Under the pieces are notes generated by a model, which did not search any database, was not told the DNA's origin, and worked only from the letters and a program-made list of their open reading frames with translations. Shown here in pieces: positions 1-8,616 of a stretch of DNA of 25,261 nucleotides (positions within the stretch are counted from its first letter, which is position 1; each line of letters begins with the position of its first letter). A program made the translations under genes and the position numbers. The DNA is from an uncultured Clostridia bacterium (GTDB lineage: Bacteria > Bacillota > Clostridia > Oscillospirales > Oscillospiraceae): positions 1 to 25,261 of the forward strand of contig CALBJG010000172.1 in the NCBI GenBank assembly GCA_937892865.1. The letters run 5' to 3'.

Positions 1-118
1 GCCCGGGATGACCGGGACGGGCGCTCCCGTTACAGAGCGACTAAGATATCCTTTTGGATAATTAGGGTGGTACCGCGATTCAACTCGCCCCTATATCATA
101 GGGGCGAGTTTATTATTT
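1..118 (+). promoter_or_regulatory. T-box riboswitch, 3' part, upstream of alaS
   Basis: The T-box consensus AGGGTGGTACCGCG lies at 64-77 and is followed by a strong terminator hairpin (82-110) with a T-rich tail. T-box leaders sense uncharged tRNA: the UGGN bulge binds the tRNA acceptor end and favours an antiterminator. Here AGGG (64-67) can pair with CCCT (89-92), the top of the terminator's left arm, so the two structures exclude each other. Two short stems upstream (2-6 with 12-16, and 17-21 with 26-30) fit the region before the antiterminator. The window starts inside the leader, so Stem I and the specifier codon are not visible; alanine specificity is inferred from the downstream gene. 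Confidence 0.93.
82..118 (+). terminator. T-box-regulated intrinsic terminator of the alaS leader
   Basis: An 11-bp stem pairs 82-92 with 100-110 around a 7-base loop and is followed by TATTATTTT. It lies between the T-box consensus and the alaS start, so it is the conditional terminator of the riboswitch: formed when tRNA-Ala is charged, disrupted when it is not. Confidence 0.9.
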
Positions 119-145
119 TATAAATAAATTTGGAGGTCGATTCCA

Positions 146-2782
146 ATGGCAAAAAAACCTTATGGCGTAAACGAACTGCGTGAAATGTTTTTAAGTTTCT
201 TTGAAAGCAAAGAACATCTCCGTTTGCCGAGTTTTTCGCTGATTCCACAAAACGATCAGTCCCTTTTGCTGATCAACTCCGGTATGGCGCCTATGAAGCC
301 TTACTTTAAAGGCGAAGTAGAACCGCCCCGGCGGAGAGTTTGCACCTGCCAAAAGTGTATCCGTACCGGTGACATTGAGAATATTGGTAAAACAGCCCGT
401 CATGGCACATATTTCGAAATGCTGGGCAACTTCTCCTTTGGCGATTACTTTAAAGCAGAAGCCATTGCCTGGAGCTGGGAATTCCTGACAAAAGTAGTGG
501 GCCTGGAAGAAGACCGTCTGTATCCCTCCATCTATGAAAATGATGAAGAGGCATTTGAGATTTGGAACAAGGAGATCGGTGTCCCTGCTGAAAAGATTTT
601 CCGTTTTGGAAAAGCTGATAACTTCTGGGAACACGGTTCCGGCCCTTGTGGTCCTTGCTCTGAGATTTACTATGACCGTGGCGAAAAATACGGTTGCGGA
701 AGTCCGGATTGTAAAGTCGGTTGCGAATGCGACAGATTTATGGAAGTCTGGAACAACGTGTTCTCTCAATTTGATAATGACGGTAACGGTAATTATACCG
801 AATTGGTTCAGAAGAATATCGATACCGGTATGGGACTGGAGCGTCTTGCTGTCGTATGCCAGGATGTAAACAGTTTGTTTGATGTGGACACTGTAATGAA
901 CATTACAAACCATGTTACAAAGATCACCGGAGCATCTTACGGACAAAGTGTTAAGACAGATGTCAGCCTGCGTGTAATTACCGATCATATCCGCGCTTCT
1001 ACATTTATGATCGCTGATGGCGTACAGCCCACAAACGAGGGCAGAGGATACGTACTTCGCAGACTTCTCCGCCGCGCTGCGCGCCATGGAAAACTGTTAG
1101 GCGTAAATCATCCTTTCTTATATGAAGTTGTTGAAACAGTTATTAAAGAGAACGAGAGCCATTACACGTATCTCCGGGAACGCGCAGAGCATATCATTCG
1201 CGTAGTTAAAAACGAAGAAGAAAACTTTGCTCGAACCATTGACACCGGTATGCGTATCTTCGGTGAAAAACTGGCAATTCACAAGGAAAACAAGGAATCC
1301 GTGTTCTCTGGTGAAGATGCATTCCTTCTGGCAGACACATACGGTTTCCCCATTGATTTGACCGTAGAAATGTTGGAAGATGAGGGTATGAGCGTTGATA
1401 TGGACCGCTATATCCAGTGCCGCGAGGAACAGCGCGTGAAGGCCCGTGAGGCCCGTAAGGCGCTTGGAGATCTTGGCTGGGCCGGTATTGATTTTGGCTC
1501 TGATGTACCTGCCACAGAGTTCGTTGGCTATGATGTAAACACTTGCAATGCAACTGTTGTTGCAGTATGTGTTGGCGAAGAAGTTACCGGCTCGATCACC
1601 AGCGGCGAAAAGGGAATCATCGTGCTTGATAAAACACCTTTCTACGCTGAAATGGGTGGTCAGACCGCCGATCACGGTGTGATCTTAGTTGGTGAAAGCC
1701 GCTTCCAGGTAACGGATGTACAAAAAGATAAGGGCGGCAAATATCTGCACTCCGGTAAGATGATCAGCGGAATGATCAAAACTGAAGATGTTGTTTGCGC
1801 TTCTATTGATGTTGAGCGGCGTAAAGCAATTATGCGCGCACACTCTGCTACGCACTTGCTGCAAAAAGCGCTGAAAGCAGTACTTGGTGATCATGTCCAT
1901 CAGGCAGGTTCCCTTGTTGAACCGGACAGACTCCGCTTTGACTTCTCTCACTATGCCGCAGTCACCTCTGAAGAGATCGCAAAGATCGATTCCATCGTAC
2001 AAAATGCGATTTTGGAAGGTTATGGCATCGATGTTCGTGAAATGCCCATCGATGAAGCAAAGCAGATGGGCGCTATGGCGCTGTTCAGCGAAAAATACGG
2101 CGATACCGTACGTGTCGTAAATATGGGTGGTTACTCCATTGAACTTTGCGGTGGTACGCATCTGGACAATACTGCAAAAGTAGGTCCTTTCCGTATTGAA
2201 AGTGAAGGCAGTGTTGCATCCGGTGTTCGTCGTATCGAGGCAATCACCGGTAAAGAGTGCCTTGCCGAAATGAATCTTGCTCGTCAGAGAGTTTATGATG
2301 CTTGCGCTGTTTTGAAGACAAAACCTGCAGAACTGGCGCAGAAACTGGAAAGCCAGATCGATGAAATCAAATCGTTAAAACGCGCCGTTGAAGCATACAA
2401 GGATCGGGAAAATGCCAGCGAAGGCGACCGTTTCTTACTTGGCGCAAGAGTTGTTGGCGGTTTTCATGTTATCACAACAAATATCCCGGATGCCGATGCC
2501 GGTCGTCTTCGTAAAATTGGCGATACGCTTCGTGATAAAGCACCGGATGTCGTTGCTGTCTTGTCTACTGTGAATGATGATAAGATCACTTTCCTCGCTG
2601 TTTGTGGAAAAGATGCTGTTGCCAAAGGTCTGAAAGCCGGTGAGATCGTGAAACTGGTTTGTTCCTGCTGCGGCGGTTCCGGCGGCGGTAAACCTGACTC
2701 TGCCATGGGCGGTGGTAAAGATGTTACCAAATTGGATAATGCCCTTGCGTTGGTCGATGATTATGTAACATCCAAACTTTAA
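146..2782 (+). CDS. alaS: Alanine--tRNA ligase (AlaRS)
   Basis: This cytoplasmic class II aminoacyl-tRNA synthetase charges tRNA-Ala and edits mischarged Ser/Gly. The 878-residue product is full length for a bacterial AlaRS. The N-terminal catalytic domain contains the GPCGPCSE segment of motif 2. The editing domain has its metal ligands H566, H570, C668 and H672 (HSATH and CGGTH). The C-terminal DHHA1/C-Ala domain is Gly-rich and ends in the usual way (GGSGGGKPDSAMGGGKD). A Cys cluster at C184, C189, C193 and C195 in the catalytic half may bind zinc; this is inferred. The ATG at 146 has GGAGGT at 132-137, eight bases upstream. Expression should be set by the T-box leader, so alaS responds to uncharged tRNA-Ala. 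A terminator at 2787 separates it from comEC. Confidence 0.98.
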   Translation: MAKKPYGVNELREMFLSFFESKEHLRLPSFSLIPQNDQSLLLINSGMAPMKPYFKGEVEPPRRRVCTCQKCIRTGDIENIGKTARHGTYFEMLGNFSFGDYFKAEAIAWSWEFLTKVVGLEEDRLYPSIYENDEEAFEIWNKEIGVPAEKIFRFGKADNFWEHGSGPCGPCSEIYYDRGEKYGCGSPDCKVGCECDRFMEVWNNVFSQFDNDGNGNYTELVQKNIDTGMGLERLAVVCQDVNSLFDVDTVMNITNHVTKITGASYGQSVKTDVSLRVITDHIRASTFMIADGVQPTNEGRGYVLRRLLRRAARHGKLLGVNHPFLYEVVETVIKENESHYTYLRERAEHIIRVVKNEEENFARTIDTGMRIFGEKLAIHKENKESVFSGEDAFLLADTYGFPIDLTVEMLEDEGMSVDMDRYIQCREEQRVKAREARKALGDLGWAGIDFGSDVPATEFVGYDVNTCNATVVAVCVGEEVTGSITSGEKGIIVLDKTPFYAEMGGQTADHGVILVGESRFQVTDVQKDKGGKYLHSGKMISGMIKTEDVVCASIDVERRKAIMRAHSATHLLQKALKAVLGDHVHQAGSLVEPDRLRFDFSHYAAVTSEEIAKIDSIVQNAILEGYGIDVREMPIDEAKQMGAMALFSEKYGDTVRVVNMGGYSIELCGGTHLDNTAKVGPFRIESEGSVASGVRRIEAITGKECLAEMNLARQRVYDACAVLKTKPAELAQKLESQIDEIKSLKRAVEAYKDRENASEGDRFLLGARVVGGFHVITTNIPDADAGRLRKIGDTLRDKAPDVVAVLSTVNDDKITFLAVCGKDAVAKGLKAGEIVKLVCSCCGGSGGGKPDSAMGGGKDVTKLDNALALVDDYVTSKL

Positions 2783-2786
2783 TATC

Positions 2787-2817
2787 AGAGGACGCTGCGT
2801 AAGTAGCGTCCTCTTTT
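2787..2817 (+). terminator. Rho-independent terminator after alaS
   Basis: A perfect 10-bp stem pairs 2787-2796 with 2805-2814 around an 8-base loop and ends in TTTT. It starts four bases past the alaS stop codon. comEC begins only 18 bases beyond, so comEC transcription probably relies on read-through or on a promoter inside alaS; no separate promoter is obvious. Confidence 0.88.
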
Positions 2818-2834
2818 CGGGAGTGTGAGAATAT

Positions 2835-5081
2835 ATGAGAAAACTTATGCTTGTTACTATTGGATTGGTTGCATCATTGGTTTTATCCATATATGTTTTA
2901 CAACTGAAACATTGTATTTGGATCGCTCCGGTTTCAATTACTTTACTGATCTCTCTTTTCTTATTCAGAAAGAAGATTTTTATATGGAAACATACATCGC
3001 TTTTCTTGCTCGGTTGTATCTTGGGTTCTGTTTTGATTTCTGTATTCGATACCGTATACCTGGAACCGGCGCGAAGATTAGATACACAAACCACTTTTTT
3101 GACTGCTGAAGTTACCGATTACAGTTACAGAAACGATAAGAATATAGTCATACCTGCTTCTGTTCAAATAAACAGTCGTAACTACGATGTGTTAATTTAT
3201 TGCCGTGATGATATTCGTCTTGCACCCGGTGACAGCATCAGAGGCGAATTTGATATTCGCTTTACAAGTTTTGGCGGTGATAAAGCAACAACACAACATC
3301 AGGGAAGAGGCATATTTCTTCTTCTGTTTGAGAATAGTGGACTGGAATATGAAAAAATTGATTCTGTCCCTTATAAATACTTTGCAGCAGAAATGAGGAT
3401 GAAACTCACTGCTGCAATCAACACAATGTTTCCTGAGGATACTTACAGTTTTGCCAGAGCTTTATTGCTTGGAGACAACAGCGAACTTCCTTTTCAAGTG
3501 GACAATGCCTTTAAGGTCAGCGGAATCCGACATGTGATTGCTGTATCCGGTTTGCATGTATCTATACTATTTTCACTTATATATGTTTTAGCAGGTAAAA
3601 ATCGGTTTTTATCAGCGTTGATCGGCATCCCGGCGCTTGTTTTCTTCGCCGCGATCGCAGGCTTCACCCCGTCTGTTGTCCGTGCATGCATTATGCATTG
3701 CTTGATGATCTTTGCATTACTCATTAACAAAGAATATGATCCGCCGACGGCATTGTCATTCTCGGTATTTGTAATGTTAATGATCAATCCTTTGGCGATT
3801 ACATCTGTCAGTTTGCAATTATCAGCAGGATGTATGATTGGTATTTTTGCATTCTCCGGAAAAATGTACCAATATTTCGTTAGTCTTGTGAATGTTAAAG
3901 GAAAAAGTATATTTGCAAAACTTATCCGTTGGATTTTCGCCTCTGTTTCGGTCACAGTTGGAACTATGGTAACAACACTTCCGTTATGTGCATATTATTT
4001 TGGGATGTTCAGCATTATCGGTATCCTTACAAACATATTGACTCTATGGATCATTAGCTGGATATTTTACGGAATTATGCTGTCGATCTGCTTATATGCC
4101 ATTAGCGCAGTTGCAGGACAGTTTGTTGCAAGCATTATTTCCTGGCCGATACGATATGTATTATGGATCAGCGAATTGTTGTCTGAAATCCCGTATGCGG
4201 CAATCTATACTTGCAGTATTTATACTGTGTTTTGGCTGATTTTTGCTTATTGTATACTATTGCTGTTTTTAATGTCCAAGAAGAAAAAGCCTTTCGTCTT
4301 TGTTAGCTGTATTCTGATCAGTCTGTTTACAACGATACTTGCTACGCACATCGAGCCCAGACTTGATAATTATCGTATTTCTATACTGGACGTTGGGCAG
4401 GGTCAATGCATCCTTTTGCAAGCAGATAATAAGCAATATCTGGTTGATTGTGGAGGGAAAAACAATATTGATGCTGCAAACAAAGTGATTCATCAATTGA
4501 GTTCACAAGGCATTGATTCGTTGGATGGACTGATCCTTACGCATTTTGACAATGATCATATCGGTGGCGCGGAGTTTATTCTGAATGTGTTACAGGTAAA
4601 TACGATATATACAACTGTTTCTGATCCAGATACGGAAATAGATGATTCTCTTTATAAGCAGTATTCTGACAGAATTGTTACAGTCACTGAAAAAGTAATA
4701 TTGCGGAATGAAAGCAGTACGATTTCTGTTTTTCCCGGTGAGAAAGGAAAAACAGGTAATGAAAGTTCGTTGTGTGTCTTGTTTCAAACGAACAATTGTG
4801 GTATACTGATAACCGGTGATCGTGGGATCGCATCGGAAAATGCGTTAGTTTCCCAATATGATCTTCCAAATATTGATATTCTTGTTGCCGGTCATCACGG
4901 AGCAAAGGATGCAGTTGGTGTTGCTTTACTTTCTGCAGTAAAGCCAAATAATGTTGTGTTTTCCGTTGGCGCCGACAATCCGTTCGGACACCCGAATTCA
5001 GATACCATCAAACGATGCAAACTGTTCGGGTGCGCCATATTCAGAACCGATAAACAGGGAACGATAATTTTTAGGGGGTGA
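2835..5081 (+). CDS. comEC: ComEC/Rec2 family DNA uptake channel protein
   Basis: ComEC is the inner-membrane channel that carries single-stranded DNA into the cytoplasm during natural transformation. The 748-residue product has the full three-part layout: two N-terminal membrane helices and an OB-like DUF4131 region (about 1-190), a polytopic Competence domain (about 200-480) starting near RALLLGDN and the VSGLHVS motif, and a C-terminal metallo-beta-lactamase domain (about 510-748). The last keeps DVGQGQ, the metal-binding HFDNDH motif (H570, D572, D574, H575) and GHHG (H687, H688), so it looks catalytically intact; in other species this domain is proposed to be a nuclease. Length is close to B. 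subtilis ComEC. The stop codon overlaps the SD region of holA, the same gene pair as in B. subtilis. No other competence gene lies in the window, so competence itself cannot be inferred. Confidence 0.95.
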   Translation: MRKLMLVTIGLVASLVLSIYVLQLKHCIWIAPVSITLLISLFLFRKKIFIWKHTSLFLLGCILGSVLISVFDTVYLEPARRLDTQTTFLTAEVTDYSYRNDKNIVIPASVQINSRNYDVLIYCRDDIRLAPGDSIRGEFDIRFTSFGGDKATTQHQGRGIFLLLFENSGLEYEKIDSVPYKYFAAEMRMKLTAAINTMFPEDTYSFARALLLGDNSELPFQVDNAFKVSGIRHVIAVSGLHVSILFSLIYVLAGKNRFLSALIGIPALVFFAAIAGFTPSVVRACIMHCLMIFALLINKEYDPPTALSFSVFVMLMINPLAITSVSLQLSAGCMIGIFAFSGKMYQYFVSLVNVKGKSIFAKLIRWIFASVSVTVGTMVTTLPLCAYYFGMFSIIGILTNILTLWIISWIFYGIMLSICLYAISAVAGQFVASIISWPIRYVLWISELLSEIPYAAIYTCSIYTVFWLIFAYCILLLFLMSKKKKPFVFVSCILISLFTTILATHIEPRLDNYRISILDVGQGQCILLQADNKQYLVDCGGKNNIDAANKVIHQLSSQGIDSLDGLILTHFDNDHIGGAEFILNVLQVNTIYTTVSDPDTEIDDSLYKQYSDRIVTVTEKVILRNESSTISVFPGEKGKTGNESSLCVLFQTNNCGILITGDRGIASENALVSQYDLPNIDILVAGHHGAKDAVGVALLSAVKPNNVVFSVGADNPFGHPNSDTIKRCKLFGCAIFRTDKQGTIIFRG

Positions 5082-5086
5082 AGGCA

Positions 5087-6133
5087 TTGGCAAAAATTCC
5101 GGAAGAAAATAACGGTTTGGTCGCATTAAAAAATGCTATCAAAAACAAGTGTCCCGGCAGATTGTATTTCTTTTATGGGGAAGAAGATTTCCTGCAGAAT
5201 TACTATTTGGAACGCTTAAAGAAATTGTTGTTGGACGAGTTGACCGAGTCCTTCAACTTCCATAAATTGACAAACGAAAACTTTGATGTCCGTACCTTTG
5301 CCGATGCTGTTGAAAATCTACCTATGATGGCGGAAAACACCCTTGTGCTTGTTGAAGATATTGATATATTTAAACTTAACGAGGATGACCGGACAAAAAT
5401 CGGTGATATTCTTTCTGATATTCCGGATTATTGCACCGTTGTTTTTTTCTATCTTACCGTAGAATGGAAATTGGATAAACGATTCAAAAAATTATCGGAC
5501 ACTGTTCTTGAAAACGGTGAACTGGTTGAATTTAAAAAGCAGGATCAGCGGGATCTGGTATCCTGGATCACACGACATTTTGCCGCAAACGGTAAAAGCA
5601 TATCCCAAGATCTTTGTGTTTATTTGATCGATCTTACCGGTGGCACGATGACGGCGCTTGCCGGCGAAATTGGCAAAATTTCTGCATATTCCGGCTCAGA
5701 CAAAATCACAAAGAGTGATATTGATGCGGTGACAGAGCCTGTTTTGGATGCGGTTGCATTTCAAATGACCGATTGTTTCGGTGAAAGGAATTATAGCGGC
5801 GCGCTGAACAAACTCCAGCAACTGTTAAAAATGCAGGAAGAGCCGCTGTCTGTATTAGGCGCAATTGGTTCTCATTTCAGGCGTCTGGGTGTTGCAAAAA
5901 CATTGGTTGACAATGGCAAGAATTATTCGGATTTTATGCGTCTTTACAGTGGTGGAGAATATTATGCCAAAAAAACACTTACGGCGTGTCGTCGTTTTTC
6001 CGCGTCTTTTTACAAAAAAGCAAATGAATTGATTTTGGAAACAGACCGAAAAATGAAAACATCTGCCGATGATCCCAATCGGCTTTTGGAAATGCTGCTG
6101 TTGCAACTGGCGCAGGAGGTCAGGAATGGTTAA
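5087..6133 (+). CDS. holA: DNA polymerase III delta subunit
   Basis: HolA is the clamp-loader subunit that opens the beta sliding clamp. The product matches the PF06144 family: the N-terminal AAA-like domain starts with the typical LYFFYGEEDFL segment, followed by the hallmark 'do not cut to the chase of the clamp' region (NLPMM...TLVLVEDI) and a C-terminal collar domain (RRLGVAKTLV...). As is usual for delta, there is no functional Walker A. I place the start at TTG 5087 (348 aa), because the only good SD, AGGGGG at 5073-5078, sits eight bases upstream of it. A GTG at 5078 is in frame but lies inside that SD; it would give 351 aa. The 3' end overlaps the next gene by 8 bases, so the two are likely translationally coupled. 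Confidence 0.93.
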   Translation: MAKIPEENNGLVALKNAIKNKCPGRLYFFYGEEDFLQNYYLERLKKLLLDELTESFNFHKLTNENFDVRTFADAVENLPMMAENTLVLVEDIDIFKLNEDDRTKIGDILSDIPDYCTVVFFYLTVEWKLDKRFKKLSDTVLENGELVEFKKQDQRDLVSWITRHFAANGKSISQDLCVYLIDLTGGTMTALAGEIGKISAYSGSDKITKSDIDAVTEPVLDAVAFQMTDCFGERNYSGALNKLQQLLKMQEEPLSVLGAIGSHFRRLGVAKTLVDNGKNYSDFMRLYSGGEYYAKKTLTACRRFSASFYKKANELILETDRKMKTSADDPNRLLEMLLLQLAQEVRNG

Positions 6134-6716
6134 GATCCGGGAAGCGATCGTTGTGGAAGGGAAGTACGATAAGAACACCCTATCCCAGATCGTTGATGCA
6201 ACGATCATTGAAACATCGGGCTTCGGCATTATGAATGACCGGCAGCAAATGAGTCTGCTTCGGAAAATCGCAAAGAAATACGGGCTGATCGTATTTACGG
6301 ATTCCGATGGCGCCGGGTTTGTGATCCGAAATCGAATCAAATCCGCAATTGAGCCGCAGTACTTAAAACACGCTTATATTCCTGAGGTGTACGGAAAAGA
6401 GCGACGGAAGACCACGCCGGGAAAAGAGGGTAAAATAGGCGTAGAAGGTATGTCTAAAGATGTGCTTATCGCGTCACTGCGTCGCGCAGGCGCAACTTTC
6501 TGTGATGAGAATGAAAATATATCTACCGGTATCACAAAGCAGGATATGGTTGAATTGGGACTCTCCGGATGCAAAGACAGCCATTCTAAACGGAATGTTT
6601 TGCTGAAATATCTTGACTTTCCCACCCAAATGAGCGCAAATGCAATGTTACAAGCACTCAATTTGCTATATACAAAAGAAGAATTAACTGAATTGATTCA
6701 TAAAATTTTCGATTAG
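6126..6716 (+). CDS. RNase M5-like Toprim protein (DUF4093)
   Basis: The 196-residue protein opens with a Toprim domain: REAIVVEGKYD holds the conserved Glu near residue 11, and FTDSDGAG supplies the DxD metal motif near residue 60. The order (EGK.D, VDA.IIETSGF, TDsDgAG.RI, HAYIPE) follows RNase M5, which cuts 5S rRNA precursors. The C-terminal half (LGLSGCKDSHSKRNVLLKYL) matches the DUF4093 region that accompanies M5-type Toprim domains in Firmicutes. ATG 6126 has AGGAGG at 6114-6119 and overlaps holA by 8 bases; the frame is open further upstream but only as an overlap with holA. B. subtilis rnmV lies beside ksgA, not holA, so the location differs. I call it RnmV-like; that it matures 5S rRNA here is inferred. 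Confidence 0.82.
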   Translation: MVKIREAIVVEGKYDKNTLSQIVDATIIETSGFGIMNDRQQMSLLRKIAKKYGLIVFTDSDGAGFVIRNRIKSAIEPQYLKHAYIPEVYGKERRKTTPGKEGKIGVEGMSKDVLIASLRRAGATFCDENENISTGITKQDMVELGLSGCKDSHSKRNVLLKYLDFPTQMSANAMLQALNLLYTKEELTELIHKIFD

Positions 6717-6726
6717 GAGTAGAGAT

Positions 6727-8589
6727 ATGGTCGATATACAGGTTAAAAACTTAACAAAGTTTTTTGTTATCGGCGAGAATCTTCTTGAAGACATTAGTTT
6801 TGAGATCCATGAAGGGGAGTGCGTCGCAATCCTCGGCCGGAACGGTTGCGGTAAAACAACGCTGTTTAATATTCTCGCAGGAAATATGGACTATGATTCC
6901 GGTGAGGTCTATATCAATGCAAGCAAACGCCTTGGCATGATCTCACAAATTCCGGATTTTCCGGAAGGTTACACAGTTGAACAAGTACTTCGTTCTGCAT
7001 TTCGTCATTTGGATAATTTAAAGAAAAGAATGCGCGAATTGGAATCAGAAATGTCAGACGGTGCATCCAAAGAACTGTTAATTGAATATGATGCGCTTTC
7101 CAACCGTTTCGAAGTTGGCGGTGGATATGAAATGGATGTTCAGACCGATAAGATCTGTAATGGCCTCGGCATATCCATGCAACAAAGATCTCAGGCTTTT
7201 GACAGCCTTTCAGGCGGAGAAAGGACACGGGTAAATCTTGGTCGTTTGTTGCTGGAAAAAACAGACATATTGCTTTTGGACGAACCCACAAACCATTTGG
7301 ATCTTCGGAGCGTCGAATGGCTTGAAGGATATATTAACAGTTTCAAGGGTACGGTGTTGACCATATCTCACGATCGTTATTTTCTCGATAAAGTGGCTGA
7401 CCGTGTTATCGAAATCGTAGATGGCCATTGTGAATTTTATTCCGGCAATTATTCATTCTATATTGATGAGAAGCAAGCACGCTTCAATTTACAGTTGAAG
7501 CAATATGAACAAGAGCAGGCAAAACTCAAACAACTGGGTTACACCGTTGAGCGTATGAAAGGTTGGGGAATCAATAACCGTACTTTATACCGCCGTGCGA
7601 TGTCGATCCAGCATAGAATGGAACGGATTGAAAAAACAAAACGCCCAACAAAAGAAAAGAGTATGCATGCGCTTTTTTCTGAAAAAGGCTTTTCCGGCGA
7701 TGTGGTGTTTCAAATGAAAAGTGTTGCAAAATCATTTGATGACAGAACACTTTTTACGGATGTGGAGTTGTTGGTTGAAGGAAATGAGCGGATCGCGCTT
7801 CTGGGCGATAACGGAACCGGAAAATCAACTTTTATTAAATGCTTGCTAAACGAGGAAACCTATCAGGGAAAGATCAAATTTGGTCCTACTGTTAAAATCG
7901 GTTATTTACCGCAAATCATTCATTTTGATCATCCGGAACGCAGTCTGTATGATACGATGTTATATGAAAAGAACTGCACACCGCAAACGGCCCGTGATCG
8001 GCTTGGTGCATTTCTTTTTCAGGGTGAGGATGTATTCAAAAGTGTCGGCAATTTGTCCGGTGGTGAGAAATCCCGCTTGCGACTATGTATGTTAATGGAT
8101 GAAAAGATCAATCTTTTGATTCTCGATGAACCCACAAACCATCTGGATATTGCATCCAGAGAATGGATCGAGGCTGCGATCGAAGAATTTGAAGGAACCT
8201 TGTTATTCGTTTCTCACGATCGGTATTTTATTGAAAAGTTTGCCGAAAGAATTTGGCTTCTGGATGATTGCGGTATCCGTGATTTTAAATGCGGATATGC
8301 AAAATACCGCTCTATCATAGAACACGAGGCAAATCAGAAAACAAACACGCCGATCGTAGTCAAGGAAAAGAAAGAAAAGCCGAAAGGCGGTCTGAAAGAT
8401 TCCGAAAAATTGATCAGACGATTGGAACGGGAAATTGAAAAGCAAGAGCAGTTGATCGGCAATCTGGAGATTCGTATACAAGAGTCTGCCGCTGATTACC
8501 TGGAATTGGAACGGTTAATGAATGAAAAAGACGAAGCAGAAGAGCAATTGATTAAGTTAATGGAAGAATGGGAAAATGCCCAAAGTTGA
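6727..8589 (+). CDS. ABC-F family ATPase (translation factor type)
   Basis: This soluble protein has two ABC cassettes and no membrane domain. Cassette 1 has Walker A GRNGCGKT (37-44), signature LSGGE (161-165) and LLLDEPTNHLD (182-192). Cassette 2 has GDNGTGKST (360-368), LSGGE (443-447) and LLILDEPTNHLD (463-474). Between them lies a charged helical linker of about 80 residues (near 250-330) with the R/K-rich P-site-tRNA-interacting type sequence. After cassette 2 comes a Lys/Glu-rich coiled-coil tail (about 555-620). ABC-F proteins bind the ribosomal E site and rescue stalled or drug-bound ribosomes. The subtype cannot be settled by eye; the ordinary linker length and housekeeping neighbours argue for a general translation factor over a resistance determinant. 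It starts 10 bases after the RNase M5-like gene (SD GGAGT) and probably shares its transcript. Confidence 0.92.
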   Translation: MVDIQVKNLTKFFVIGENLLEDISFEIHEGECVAILGRNGCGKTTLFNILAGNMDYDSGEVYINASKRLGMISQIPDFPEGYTVEQVLRSAFRHLDNLKKRMRELESEMSDGASKELLIEYDALSNRFEVGGGYEMDVQTDKICNGLGISMQQRSQAFDSLSGGERTRVNLGRLLLEKTDILLLDEPTNHLDLRSVEWLEGYINSFKGTVLTISHDRYFLDKVADRVIEIVDGHCEFYSGNYSFYIDEKQARFNLQLKQYEQEQAKLKQLGYTVERMKGWGINNRTLYRRAMSIQHRMERIEKTKRPTKEKSMHALFSEKGFSGDVVFQMKSVAKSFDDRTLFTDVELLVEGNERIALLGDNGTGKSTFIKCLLNEETYQGKIKFGPTVKIGYLPQIIHFDHPERSLYDTMLYEKNCTPQTARDRLGAFLFQGEDVFKSVGNLSGGEKSRLRLCMLMDEKINLLILDEPTNHLDIASREWIEAAIEEFEGTLLFVSHDRYFIEKFAERIWLLDDCGIRDFKCGYAKYRSIIEHEANQKTNTPIVVKEKKEKPKGGLKDSEKLIRRLEREIEKQEQLIGNLEIRIQESAADYLELERLMNEKDEAEEQLIKLMEEWENAQS

Positions 8590-8616
8590 TCATATAAACA
8601 AAGGAGAATATACACT

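Noticed and set aside
191..1087. Long minus-strand open frame (298 codons) opposite alaS
   Set aside because: It is fully antisense to a clear AlaRS gene, shows no protein family motif and has no SD; it arises from the codon pattern of alaS.
2435..3094. Minus-strand open frame spanning the alaS-comEC junction
   Set aside because: It crosses the alaS terminator and has no recognisable motif or SD; both genes beneath it are well supported.
2835..5081. ComEC as part of a defence or mobile DNA system
   Set aside because: It has the complete three-domain ComEC layout and the conserved comEC-holA neighbourhood, with no defence or mobility genes nearby.
6727..8589. ABC-F protein as an antibiotic resistance (ribosome protection) gene
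   Set aside because: The linker between cassettes is of ordinary length, the gene lies in a housekeeping operon without mobile elements, and there is no leader peptide or attenuator; a general translation factor fits better.
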